Of a stretch of 64,000 bases of DNA, positions 33,901 through 46,600 are shown piece after piece; within the stretch, counting starts at the first letter, position 1, and every line of letters starts with the position of its first letter. A program made the translations under genes and the position numbers. Under the pieces are notes generated by a model, which worked only from the letters and a program-made list of their open reading frames with translations, ran no database searches and had not been told where the DNA came from. Source of the DNA: Dasypus novemcinctus (Eukaryota > Chordata > Mammalia > Cingulata > Dasypodidae); NCBI RefSeq assembly GCF_030445035.2, contig NC_080680.1, positions 98,895,157 through 98,959,156 of the forward strand, given 5' to 3'.

Positions 33901-36900
33901 TAGGTGCTTTCATAGAAATTAATGTTTTTTTTAAGTTTTTTTTCTTTTTTAGCGATTTTTTAAAAAGTTTATTTTTCTTTATTCCCCCCCCCTTTCCCTA
34001 GATGGTTTGCTCATCTGTCTGCTCATTGTTTACTTGCCTTCTCCAGGAGGCACTGGGAACTGAACCTGGGACCTCTCTCACGTAAGAGGCGAGTGTCCAA
34101 CAGACTGAACCGCATCCACTCCCTTTGGGCTGCGGTGTCTGCTGGCTTGTGGCCTCTGCTTATTGTGGCGGGGGTAGAGTCTTAACTCTGTTGCAACAGT
34201 AGGCGACATCTGCTCATCTTCTTTTAGGCAGCATCGGAATCCAAACTCAGGTCCTTGCATGTGGTAGGCAGGTGCCCAAGTAGTTGAGCCACATCCACTT
34301 CCATTTTAAAGATTTTAACAAGTTAATTTTATTACTTTTATTTTCTTATTACAAACTAAATGAATATTCATTTTTAAAAATGGTAAAACTTAGATAAGCA
34401 AACAAATAAAAATAAAAATCACCTGTAGTCTCTCCATGCTAAGTAATAATTCTTTTTATAAATTTTTAGACCTTTTTCTGTACAAATATAAGCTTAATGA
34501 AATGGGATTTTTCTATAATGTTTCACAACCTACTTTTTCCTCTTAATAGATTGTAAACTTATTTCTTTGCAATTAAATATTTTCTAGATTAGTTTATACC
34601 TGTGAGCTGGTCAGTTTTATAACTGTATTTTACCAATGCCATAATACTGGATGTTTAGATTATTTCCTAGGTTTTTGAGATAAGTAAGGTTGGGCATCTT
34701 TATATTTGTGTAAAACTCTCTTTTTTATTGAAATATTCATATAACAAAAAATCTACCCTTTTAAAGTGTACAATTCAGTGGTTTCTAGTGTATTCACGAT
34801 GTTGTATATCCATCACCACTGTCTAATTCCAGAACATTTTCATCACCCCCCCGAAGAAATTCCATACCCATTAATACTCCCCATTTCCTTCCCCTCTAGC
34901 CAATCACTAATCTGCTTTATGTCTCTATGGATTTGCCTGTTTTGGACATTTTTTGTGTGTCTGGACTCTTTCATTTGGTATATATTTAGTTTATTTCTAC
35001 TTTTCAGCTATTGTGAATAGTGCTGCTGTGAACAACCATGTACAAGTTTTGGGGTAAACATATATTTTCAGATCTCTTGGGTAGTAAACATTCTTAATTA
35101 TTCTCACATTCAGTTATTCAAAGTAAAATTACCGAATTAAAAGGGTATATTCATTTTAAGGCTTTTGATATATGTGTTACCTATACCTTCCAGGGTGGTT
35201 GTACCAGTTTAAATAACTCTCAGATCATCTCACTCTTCTCCATCTCCTCTGCTAACTCCCCTCATTCACTCCTTCATCTTCTCTCAACATCATCTGTCTT
35301 CTAACTGAAATTCTTTCTCTAACACTCAAGTTGAATGATTTCTATAAATCGTATCTCATCATGTCTCTTCTCTAGTTTGCCATTGTCTTATGGAAATAGT
35401 ATAAATTCCACAGTTTGACATTAAAGACTTATTAGAATCTAGCTCCTTTGCGTCTTTCCTTTTTATTTAGGATTTATTCTATTTATTTCTCCCCCATCCC
35501 ACCTTGTTGTTTGTGCTTGCTGTCTGCTTTCTGTGTCTGTTGTGTGTTCATCTTCTTTTTAGGAGGCATCGGGAACCGAACCCGGGACCTGTCATGTGGG
35601 AGGGAGATGCCTAATCACTTGAGCCACCTCTCCTTCCTGCCTGTTGTGTCTCTCATTGTATTTTCCTCCTTGTGTCTTTTCATTGTGTCATCTTGTTACG
35701 TCACCTCTGTCTTGCTCTTCTTCTTTAGGAGGCACTGGGAACTGAACCCAGGACCTCCCATGTGGCAGGCAGGTGCCCATTTGCTTCAGCCACATCAGCT
35801 TCTCCAGTTTGATTTATTAATGTCCATCCCACCCTTTTACCTTCTCTCCACCCTTCCCCCTTTCTGATACCAGCTGTCAATGCATAATGCTCTGCCTTTG
35901 CATGTACTACTACTCCCTTTACCTGGAACACCTTTCTCCTCCTAGATAACTTCTACTTTTTCTTAAATTTATCTCTGGAAAGCCTTCCCTGTACCCTGTG
36001 TTCTTTTTCTGAGCACCAATCATTTCCAACACTAACCTATAGCATTTATTTATTTATTTATTTTATTTCTCTCCCCTCCCCCCACCCGTTGTCTGCTCTC
36101 TGTGTCTATTCACTGTGTGTTCTTCTGTACCTGCCTGAATTCTTGTCAGCGGCACCAGGAATCTGTGTCTCTTTTTGTTGCATCATCTTGCTGTGTCAGC
36201 TCTCCATGTGTGCGGTGCCACTCCTGGGCAGGCTGCGCTTTTTTTGCATGGGCCAGTTCTCCTTGAGGGATGCACTCTTTGTGCGTGGGGCTCCCCGGCA
36301 CGGGGGACACCCGTGCGTGGCACAGCACTCCTTGTGTGCATCAGCACTGTGCGTGGGCTAGTTCACCACACGGGTCAGGAGGCCCTGGGTTTGAACCCTG
36401 GACCTCCCATATGGTAGAAGGACGCTCTTGTCAGTTGAGCCAAATCCATTTCCCATAACCTATAGCATTTATATACCTTGATTATAATTCCTTTTTTATT
36501 TACCTATATTTTCCATTAGATAGCAACTTGTGGTTAGAGACTATATCTCATCCTTCCTTTTTTGTAGTCCCAGCACAGGCGTGGCACATTATAGGTACTT
36601 AGCAAATGTTTAATATATGAGTAGAAGCTGGTGTTTTGAAGGGAGTCTGTGTGTGTGTGGAGGAGAGCCTTCTTGAGACATGCTTCAGATAAGTCTTATT
36701 ACATTGTTGCTTCCCACCTGGCAGGACATTAACTAATGAGTTCTATGGTGTCTTCTTCAGTGAACAGACTACTTTGTGTGTATCCATTCTGGAGCGATTG
36801 CTCCAGGCTATGGAGCCAGTTCACGTGGCCCGGAACCTCAGAGTTGACCTGCAAAGAGGACTGACTCACCCTGATGATTCTGTAAAAATCCTCACTCTGT

Positions 36901-39900
36901 CCCAGGTATGAACTTTTAATAGCACATGTAAGAAGGGAACCCATACTTAGGTGACCACTTGCTCTGGGCAAGGCTCTGGGCTGGGTGCCAAAAACAGAGA
37001 TGAAGAAAATACAATCCCTATCTTTTCCGAGGAAGCTCCTAATCTAGTTGAGAAGGCAAGTGTGTGTATAGCTAACTATAACCAGGGGACACCAGCTAAA
37101 GAAAGAAATTCCACTAAGTACTGGCTAATTCATTGAATAAAATCTGACTGAGCTCATTTTATATGCTAGGCATGGCATTGTACCATATGCTCTTGGACCA
37201 ACCAAGATGAATAAATCCTATTTATTTCCCTAAGTTCTCCCTCAAAGAGCTTTCAGAGAGGAAAAAAATCCTATGTGTTCAAAACAGCTGTTCTGTACTA
37301 TTATAAAGGTCATTCAGTCAATAAATTAAGATTGGTAACTCTTAAATCCTGATAGCTAAAACATCCTCCTATTTGAGTGGAAAGCTGATGTTAAGGATTA
37401 TTTTAAGAGGCGAGCAGTTAGTTACCCCATTGACACTCAACCACTGCATTCCTTTTCTCCTCTAAAGTGTTTATTCAACAAAAAAGAGGGAAAGGTAATA
37501 GTATGTTCACTGAACATCTATGTGCCAGCCACTGTGGCAGGTGTATTACCTATTTAGTCTCATTTAATCTTCATATCTACCCTGCAATTAAGTATTTTTT
37601 GAAAATGAGAAAACAGACTCTAAAAGCAGTTATAATTAATTTGCCCAAGGTTGTTATAGCTGAAAATTGACAGAACTTGTACCTAACCTGTCTGGTTTTC
37701 ACTACTGAACTGTCTCAGCTTTTTACCTGCCCTTTTTTTTTTCCTTTCAAAGATATGGCTCTACATTTGGCATTAATGATTTTGGGTCATTCTGAATTTT
37801 AATGACTTGTCTTATAGCAGTAATCAAACTCTGACCACCATATGCTCACATGTTGCTCTACTTTGAAAGAGTGTTTCCAATTATTTTCTGTTTGTTTTTT
37901 CCAGGTTGGAAGAATTGTTGAAAATTCTGATGCTGTTGTTGAGATTCTAAATAATTCTGAGTTACTAAAACAAATTGTTTACTGTATTGGTGGAGAGAAT
38001 CTATCTGTAGCTAAAGCGGTAAGTCTGCTAGAACCATCAGCTTAAATATGCAGAAACCTTTGTGTCCTAGGAGACAAAGTATGGCCTTCTGAATTGAGAG
38101 GTGAAGGTTTAGAATGGTTGGGTTGTGTAACTGAATTTGCAACTTCATGTAGATGGTGTCAACAATGGTCTTGTCAAGTGACTACAAGAAAACTGGTTTT
38201 TAGGATAATGTACCCACATTATTCATCTTAGGGTTACATTGGGCTGTCTGATAAGCAAAACTTAAATTATTTGCTTTCTATTGGAGATACGTGTATTTCC
38301 AACTATGAAAAATAGTACTTAACATTTAGTGAATGCTCTTTAGGCAAGGTCTTTCCATATACTAATTTTCTCATCAGTTTTGTGAAGCAGGTATTGTCTG
38401 TATTTTTGTGACTAAAGAGATACTTTTTTTCTTATTAGGCCATCAAATCCCTGTCAAGAATCTCACTAACCCAAGCTGGACTGGAGGCTTTATTTGAAAG
38501 CAATCTCTTGGATGATTTGAAAAGTGTAATGAAAACAAATGACATTGTTCGATACAGAGTATATGAGGTAAAATTAATCTACGCTTTCTGATGCCCAATT
38601 CAGAATGCAGGAAGGCTTACATTGGAAGGCAGGAAGAGCTATTTAGCATGGTTTTATTCTATATATTAATCTGATTTAGGCTCTATACTAGGTGCTGGGG
38701 GTATAGAGATGAACTCCCAGCATAGTATATTAAATAGTCATGAAAAAAATATTTACAGTGCACTGTAGATTCTATGATAGAGGAGATACCATTGGAACTA
38801 GACTTTTAAAAAATTAAGAAGAGGAAGAGGAAGAAGAAGGAGGAGAAAAATGTCTTTCATCTGCCTCTTATTTTCACTAGAGTGTACTGACCGCTGTGCT
38901 GACAAATCCCTTAGAAAACGATATATATTATTATATAATCGATCCAAGGCCACACAGCTGATACTCTAATAGGCATTCATACTTAGAATGAATCCCTCTA
39001 CAATCTAATTCCCTCCTTAAAACACCTTTAAATGCTTTACATATCTTGATACCACACTATTCCTGGTTTTCCTTCTGCCTCTATCTGTGTCTTTTCAGTC
39101 TCCCTGCTCATCATCCTCTACTGAAACTTCAATTGTTGGAGTTCCTCAAGGTGAAGTCCCATGCCCTGTTCTCACTGTACTCTATAGTCATTCCCTAGGG
39201 AATTTTACTCATCTTAAGATTTCACTGCCCATTTCTTTAATAACTTTCAAATTTAAACCTCCAATCCAGGTCTCTTTTCTGAGCTCAGACCTTCATATCC
39301 AGCAATGTACTTATTCTTGCCCCTTGTTCATATTCTAGGCCCCTCATATTTTTGCTCAAACCAAACTCATGGTCTCACCCACCCACCCCCTGCCTCCAAT
39401 AAAAAATAGCCACAAACTGCCCTTGTTTCACATTTTCACACAGTGGTTGGCAAGTCAGAGATCTTGAGTTCATTCTTTTTTTTTTTCTTCTCTCCCTTCC
39501 CTGACCTGCTGTTTTTGCTGTCTGTGTCCATTTGCTGTGTGATCTTCTGTAACTGTTTTTTTTTTTTTTTGTCATCTCTTATTGTCTAGGATTCACTGGG
39601 ATTCGATCCTGGGGCCCTCTGATGTGGAGAGAGGTTCCCTCTCAATTGCACCACCTCAGTTGCCGGTCTCTGCCGCACTTCACCTTGACCCTCCCCTTCA
39701 TCTCTCTCCCCCTGTGTCATCATCTTGCTGCACGACTCACCTGTGCAGGCAGTGGCTTACCACGTGAGCACTCGGCTTGCTGTGTGGGCACTTGGCTCTC
39801 CATGAAGGCACTGGCTCACCACCCAGGCACTCATGTGGGCACTCGACTTGCCACGCAAGCCCTTGGCTCAGCTGGCCACGCGGGCACTTGTCTCGCCATA

Positions 39901-40606
39901 CAGGCACTGACTTGCCACGCGGGCATGCTTTCTCTTTTTTTTTCACCAGGAGGCCCCAAGGATCGAACCTGGGTCTTACCCTGTGGTGGATGGAGGCCTT
40001 GTCACATGAGCCACATCCACTTCTCTTGAGCTCATTCTTTATCAGACTTTGAGCTCCCTACACCATATCCATTCAATCATCACTCTGTCAGTTTTACCCA
40101 AAGTCATACATTTCTCTTCATCTGCATAGCCACTGCAGTTATCTCTCAAGTGGACTACTATACTTGCCTCCAAACTGGTCTTCCCTCATCTATTTTTTTT
40201 TGAGGAGGTACTGGGATTTGAACCCATGACCTTATACATGGGAAGGAGGCACTCAACCACTGAGCTGCATCCACTCCTCAATGAGAAGTGTTGGTTTTTT
40301 GTTTTGTTTTGTTTGTTTGGTTTTGTTTTTAGGAGGTATTGGGGTTCAAACCCAGTACCTTGTATATGGAAAGCAGGCGCTCAATCACTTGAGCTACATC
40401 TCTTCCCCACACTACTTTTATCACTACCACCCCCAGTCCATCTTCATATGCAGTAGACAATCTTTTCAAAATCCCAATCTGATTCTGTCACTCCTGTGCT
40501 TTAAATTCTTCCGTGTCTTCCCATGTCTTTCAGTGGGCTCTTAAGACATAATTGTTAAGTGGATGAATGACTACCTGACAGAATACTTGAATGTATGAGT
40601 GAATGA

Positions 40607-40643
<37 letters not shown>

Positions 40644-43600
40644 TGACTGACTGACTGACTGACTGACTGACAACTGACTGAATCAACAAGCGAGTTAAAC
40701 AAAGGTTTTTAAAATTAATCTGTGGCTGCTGATTCAGGTTTTATACCCTGATTGATGGTTCCTTTTTTTTTTTTTTAAAGTACATACATACTCAAACATA
40801 ATGGAATGATTAATTTCTAATGTGTTCCATGAAGTTTTCCTACTTTGAGGAGACAAATAATGAATTTTAAAATAAATTATTACATACAATATCTAGTTCT
40901 GAATTTAATTTAAAATAAAATCCAACATGTTGGGACTGTTTTGACCTTTTTGCTTTTTCTGGATTTTTTTCTTGTAGCTAATTGTAGAGATTTCTTCTGT
41001 GTCACCAGAATCTTTAAACTACTGTACCACCAGTGGATTGGTAACCCAGCTCCTCAGAGAGTTGACGGGTGAGGATGTGCTGGTCAGGTGTGTTGACTGA
41101 GAGTTCTTAAAGCAAAATGTCCTGTTTTAGAGGACCAGGAAACAACTGTGGGACTTAGAATGATCTTTTCTATTAAAGTCTGTGCCCAGGTTGCAGTCTT
41201 ATGAAGAAGGTTGCATGTTCTGAAGAAGGGGTCTTTATAAAATTATTAAAGTTACATCATGACAGCATGCTAAAACTTTGAAATGCTCTGTGGGAAAATT
41301 TAGTTACTTTCTATTATTAACTGATTTCTTGTCCTTAAGCATCTCTGCTCTTTAAAAAGTTGCAATCACAAATACAAACTATCAGTTTGTATTATGTAAT
41401 ATTTTATCATACACATCTTTTGGCATTGTAAATAATAGCACTATGGCATTATATAAAAAGCATGGGCTTTATAAAATGAGAAAGATTGGGGCTTGAATGT
41501 ATCTCTACTTAAAAGCTGTTAGACTTTGGACAAATTATTGTAATCTTACACATTTCATCTCTCAAGTGGAACATTAGTCCTATAAAGAATCTATTAGGAG
41601 GATTAAGTGAATTGACCATAGAGACCAATTCAATGACTGACTAGATACTCAAAGAAATGTTAATTCTGGTCTCTTCACTCACAGCCCCCTGTTCCTCAAG
41701 TCCTCTTTAATATCTGCCAAATATTTCCTTTTTTTATTGGTAGTCCATAGTTTACAAATAAATCCTCTCAGTTGAACACTTGGTTTGTAGTACTATAGTT
41801 ACTATCTTCATGTATAATTTTCTTTTTCCTTCTCTTAAATGATTTTCTGATTGTCCTGTGATGTTTAACTATGATTGACTCAAAATATACAAATCAGTCA
41901 CCAGTTACATTGTTTCAAAGCATTTGAGTATCTTGTCCTACTAAGTAAATTAGTTTTGTTAATTTTTAGCTTTTGTCAAATTTAATGACACATGAAGTGT
42001 CTGCAAATAGTCAACCTATCATTGGATCAACTGCAAAAATACTTTTTTTAGACATTTGTGGAAATCAAGATTGGGTATTACTGCAAATTATTGTTAATTT
42101 TTACATAGTAATAGCGTTATTTAAGGAATGTTCATTTTTTAAGGAGATGCATACTGAATTATGTAGGAATAAATGGCAAAATGATTAAAATATGCTTAAA
42201 ATAATTCAGAAAAACAGGGAAAAAAATGAAGCAAAATTTTGATAACTATCCGATCAGAGATAACTAACCAAACAAACTGGCAATTTGTTTTACTCGTCTC
42301 TTTATATTTGTGGATGCTTGATATTTTCAAAACAAAAAACAACAATAAAAAAAAGATAAAATCTTAGGAAGTAAGTAGTAATAGAAACAATAGTGTGCCT
42401 CAATCAGGTGATCAAGATTTAAATCTCAATTCTGTCATGTCTCTACAAGTCACTACAACTTTCTAGGAGTTGTATCCTCATATAAAATGTAGAGCCATGA
42501 TTATTGACCTTTCAGATTTGGTACGAAGAAATAAATAAGATAACCTTTGAGAAAGCAACTTATTTGCTATTATTGATATGCAAAATCTCCTTGTTTTTGT
42601 CCTTCTGACATTGCAGAGCCACCTGTATAGAAACAGTGACATCACTGGCACATACTCATCATGGACGACAGTACCTAGCACAAGAAGGAGTAATTGACCA
42701 GATTTCTAACATAATTGTTGGGGCAGATTCAGATCCTTTTTCTAGCTTCTATTTACCAGGTAAAAAATATTGGTGGCCATGGAAGTGATGGGGCTGTATC
42801 TGAGTTATCTCAAATAGAAGAAGCCAGGGATTGTTTTTCTTAGACCTGATTCCTTTTAGAAGATACCTGTAGCCCCTTGATGGAGTAAAATTTATTGTCT
42901 TGGGAGCAATGCACTGTTTATTCTGACCTTCTGGAAATACCATTGCTGTTCAGAACCGGAAGTTTTCTTTTGAAGCTCAATTAAAAGAAACAAGCAAAAA
43001 TACTAGTAGTGACATTTAGTATATTTTTCAGATTCGTGAATCTCTGAATTGGAATCTTTACCTAATGTAGGATCTACTCCAGCCATTCTGTTCAGGGGAA
43101 TAGTTGATTGGTCTTTCTTGAGCAGTTCCAGAAATTGGTGATTTATTCCTTCTCAGGTAGCCTAGCTTATTATATTGATGAACATCTCTGTTTAAATTTT
43201 TCTTCCCAATAATGACTCCAAACTTGCCCAGCCATCATTTCTGTCCACTAGTCCTCATTGTTTGTTTGTTCTGTCTCTTGCTGATGACAGTGCTACAATA
43301 TTTGGACCCATCTCCATTGACAACCTGGGGTTTTCATACTCAGGACCATACATCACTGGTCCTTTGGTATCTCCTTAATATTTTCCAGGCAATACATTGC
43401 TCTAACCTTTGTCCTTTTTCTGGCTGGCAGTTCATTACTGTTCGTATGAAAACATAAATTCCATGATTTGTGCTGTCTTGCTCCTCATTTATAATACATT
43501 TTTATTACTATCTGTAGGGTTTGTGAAATTTTTTGGAAACCTGGCTATCATGGATAGTCCTCAGCAGATCTGTGAGCGTTATCCTGTCTTTGTGGAAAAG

Positions 43601-46600
43601 GTCTTTGAAATGACAGAAAGTCAAGACCCCACCATGATTGGTGTAGCAGTGGACACGATTGGAATCCTGGGATCCAATGTTGAAGGAAAACAGGTTTTAC
43701 AGAAAACAGGTTGGTATGACTTGTGTTGGCTTTTTAAAAATATTTCTTAATTTTTGACAGGTGTTCAGTATATAGGTTAATTTGCTTCTGGGTTAACTAC
43801 GTTGTAGAAGCCACTTTTATAATTGGCAGTATTTAACCATGACCTTGTCTCATCCCTAAAAAGTCTCTCTTAATTACTACTCAAAACCTCTTGTTTTTTC
43901 CTTTAACTTTTTATTGTTTAGGGCTTCTACCAATCAGCTTGGCAGGTCAGAACACTTTCTCCCTTCTGTGTCTTCCTTGAATAGTATTCATGGTATAAAA
44001 ACCGTGGCTGGGCTTTGGAGTGAGAAAGATCTGGATTTGTATCCCAGTTCTAAGTAATTTATCTGTATGACCTTTGTTTAGTCATTTCATTTCTCGAAGC
44101 CTCATTTTCCTTATTTATAATGAGTGTGACAACTACTTCCAGGGTATCAAGGAAGGAAACGAAATAGAAAAATTAGTCACAAGATTTTATATTCAGTGAT
44201 GCTTTTAGTGGCACATCTGTGAGAATCTTTTTTAAAGCACTATGAATTCTATGGAAAAAATATTTAGCATTGTTTTTAAAACCCTTGTGAAATATATGTT
44301 GAAAATTAATATGCTGTTGTACATAAAAACTAATATCCTTGTAGTTGTATGTATTTTCCTAAGTGCTTTTGCCTATGACATAATCCTTTTACAATCTTGC
44401 GAAGAACGTACTGTCATTCTCATTTTACAGATAAGGTAGCTGAAACTCACAGAAGTTAAGAAAATTTTCTAATATCATACAAACTGTGGGGCAGCTGTTA
44501 CTCAAACCCAGATCCTTTGATTCCAAATCTTTTACACTGAGCCTTATATGTATGTGTCACTTGGTCTCTGACTACATGTTTATTTTTGTTTCAGTTTCAG
44601 ATGGTAGGGATCATAGTGTATAAAACCATGCTTTTAAAAATCTCATTGTTGGGAAGTGGATGTGGCTCAATCAATTGGGCTCCCATCTACCATATAGGAG
44701 GTCCAGGGTTCGATACCCAGGGCCTCCTGGTGAAGGCAAGCTGGCCTGTGCAGGGTGCTGACCTGTGAGGAGTGGTGCCTAATGCAGGAGTACTACCCCG
44801 CAAAGGAGTGCTGGGCTATGCAGAAAGCTGGCGCAGCAAGATGACAAAACAAAAAGAGACATAGAGGAGACATAATAAAAGATGCGGCCGACCAGGGAGC
44901 TGTGGTGGCACAAGAGAATGATTACCTCTCTCCCACTCCAGAAGGTCCCAGGATCAGTTCTCTAAGACACCTAATGAGAATACAAGCAAACACAGAAGAA
45001 CACATAGTAAATGGACACAGAGAGCAGACAAAGGGGGGCAGGCGGGAAATAAATAAATAAATCTTATTTTTTTAATTCTCATTGTTATTTCTTCATAGGA
45101 ACTCGATTTGAACGCTTGCTCATGAGAATAGGACATCAAGCAAAGAATGCCTCAACAGAGTTAAAAATTAGGTGTTTGGATGCAGTTTCATCTCTCCTGT
45201 ATTTACCAGTAAGTAGATCGGAATATTTATGAAAGACAATGGGATATGTTTGAGGGAAAATATCTGTACAAGTCAATATAATACAAATGGTGACCAAGTA
45301 AGCCAACTTTCTCACTCTTAAATGTAAGATTATACTTATATGACTAGGGACATTTTTAAGTTAAATTACAATCATAGAATATTAGAACTGGAGAGGACAC
45401 TACACAGGTTTCTTAATCAACTCCATCAAAATCCTGGGAAAGATCTGTACACGGTTAGGGGAAGAGTGCTACAGACTTAGCAAAGATTACATAGCAAATT
45501 AAGGATGGAGTGCCATCAGAACCTAGGTTTCCTGACTTCCAAACGAAGTATGGAGAAGTATGCTTTTCTTAATATGAATTAACCTCATCGTGAGATTTCT
45601 TTTTTCTGTCCCATAGCCTGAGCAGCAAACTGATGACCTCCTGAGGATGACAGAATCCTGGTTTTCCTCTTTATCTCGGGACCCATTGGAACTCTTTCGT
45701 GGCATCAGTAATCAACCCTTCCCTGAACTACACTGTGCTGCCTTAAAAGTGTTCACGGTAGGTATCTTCTTCTTTTCCACAAGCTCCTCCTTGGACTCTG
45801 CCAGTTAAACACATGAGTACTTACAATGAACCACTCCCTATGCCATGTTCTGGTGATACACAAGTACATAGTACAGTTTTTGCCCTCTATTACCTTATAG
45901 ACTAATAAGGGAGACAGATGTGTGAACAGATTGTTTCAGTAGAAGGTATTAGGCACTGAGGCAGAGGTTTGAATGGGTGCTGTGAGATCACAGAATAAAT
46001 TCCAGCCTTCTTATCTGCCATACAATCAGGCCCTCTTTTGACCCAGCCCTTGTTGTCTTCCTGAGCCTTTTTTTCTGCCATTCCCGTTGATGCTTAATGC
46101 TCTAGTAATACCAAACTACTTGTTTTGTATCTGTGGATCTTTGCTGTACTCCCTGCATCCAACACTCTTCCCTGACTTTGATAGTTAACTCCTTATTCTT
46201 CAAGGATTAGTTCACATAGCTCTTCATTAAGCCTTGCTAAAACCCTCCCAAGTTTGAGTTAAAGAATCTCTGTGCTCACACTTTGTATTCATTCTGTGCT
46301 GGAGATTAAGCAATGAACAAGATATACAGTGACCCTTCTTTCATGTAGTTCACTGTCTAATGAGGGAGTCAGACAGTAAATATAATTGTATAGTTAATTA
46401 TGTTATTACAGTTTTAAGTACCTCTGTCTCTAATTATTACATTATGTTGAAAATACTTATTGTTCCATCTCACCTATTAAAGTTTGTTGTGAATCGAGAC
46501 CATATCTGATTAATTTTTCTAGCCCCAGCACTTAGCATGCTACCTGGGCTCATAGAAATTTTGTAATCATTTTAGTAATTTTATCAATAATGGGATCTGA

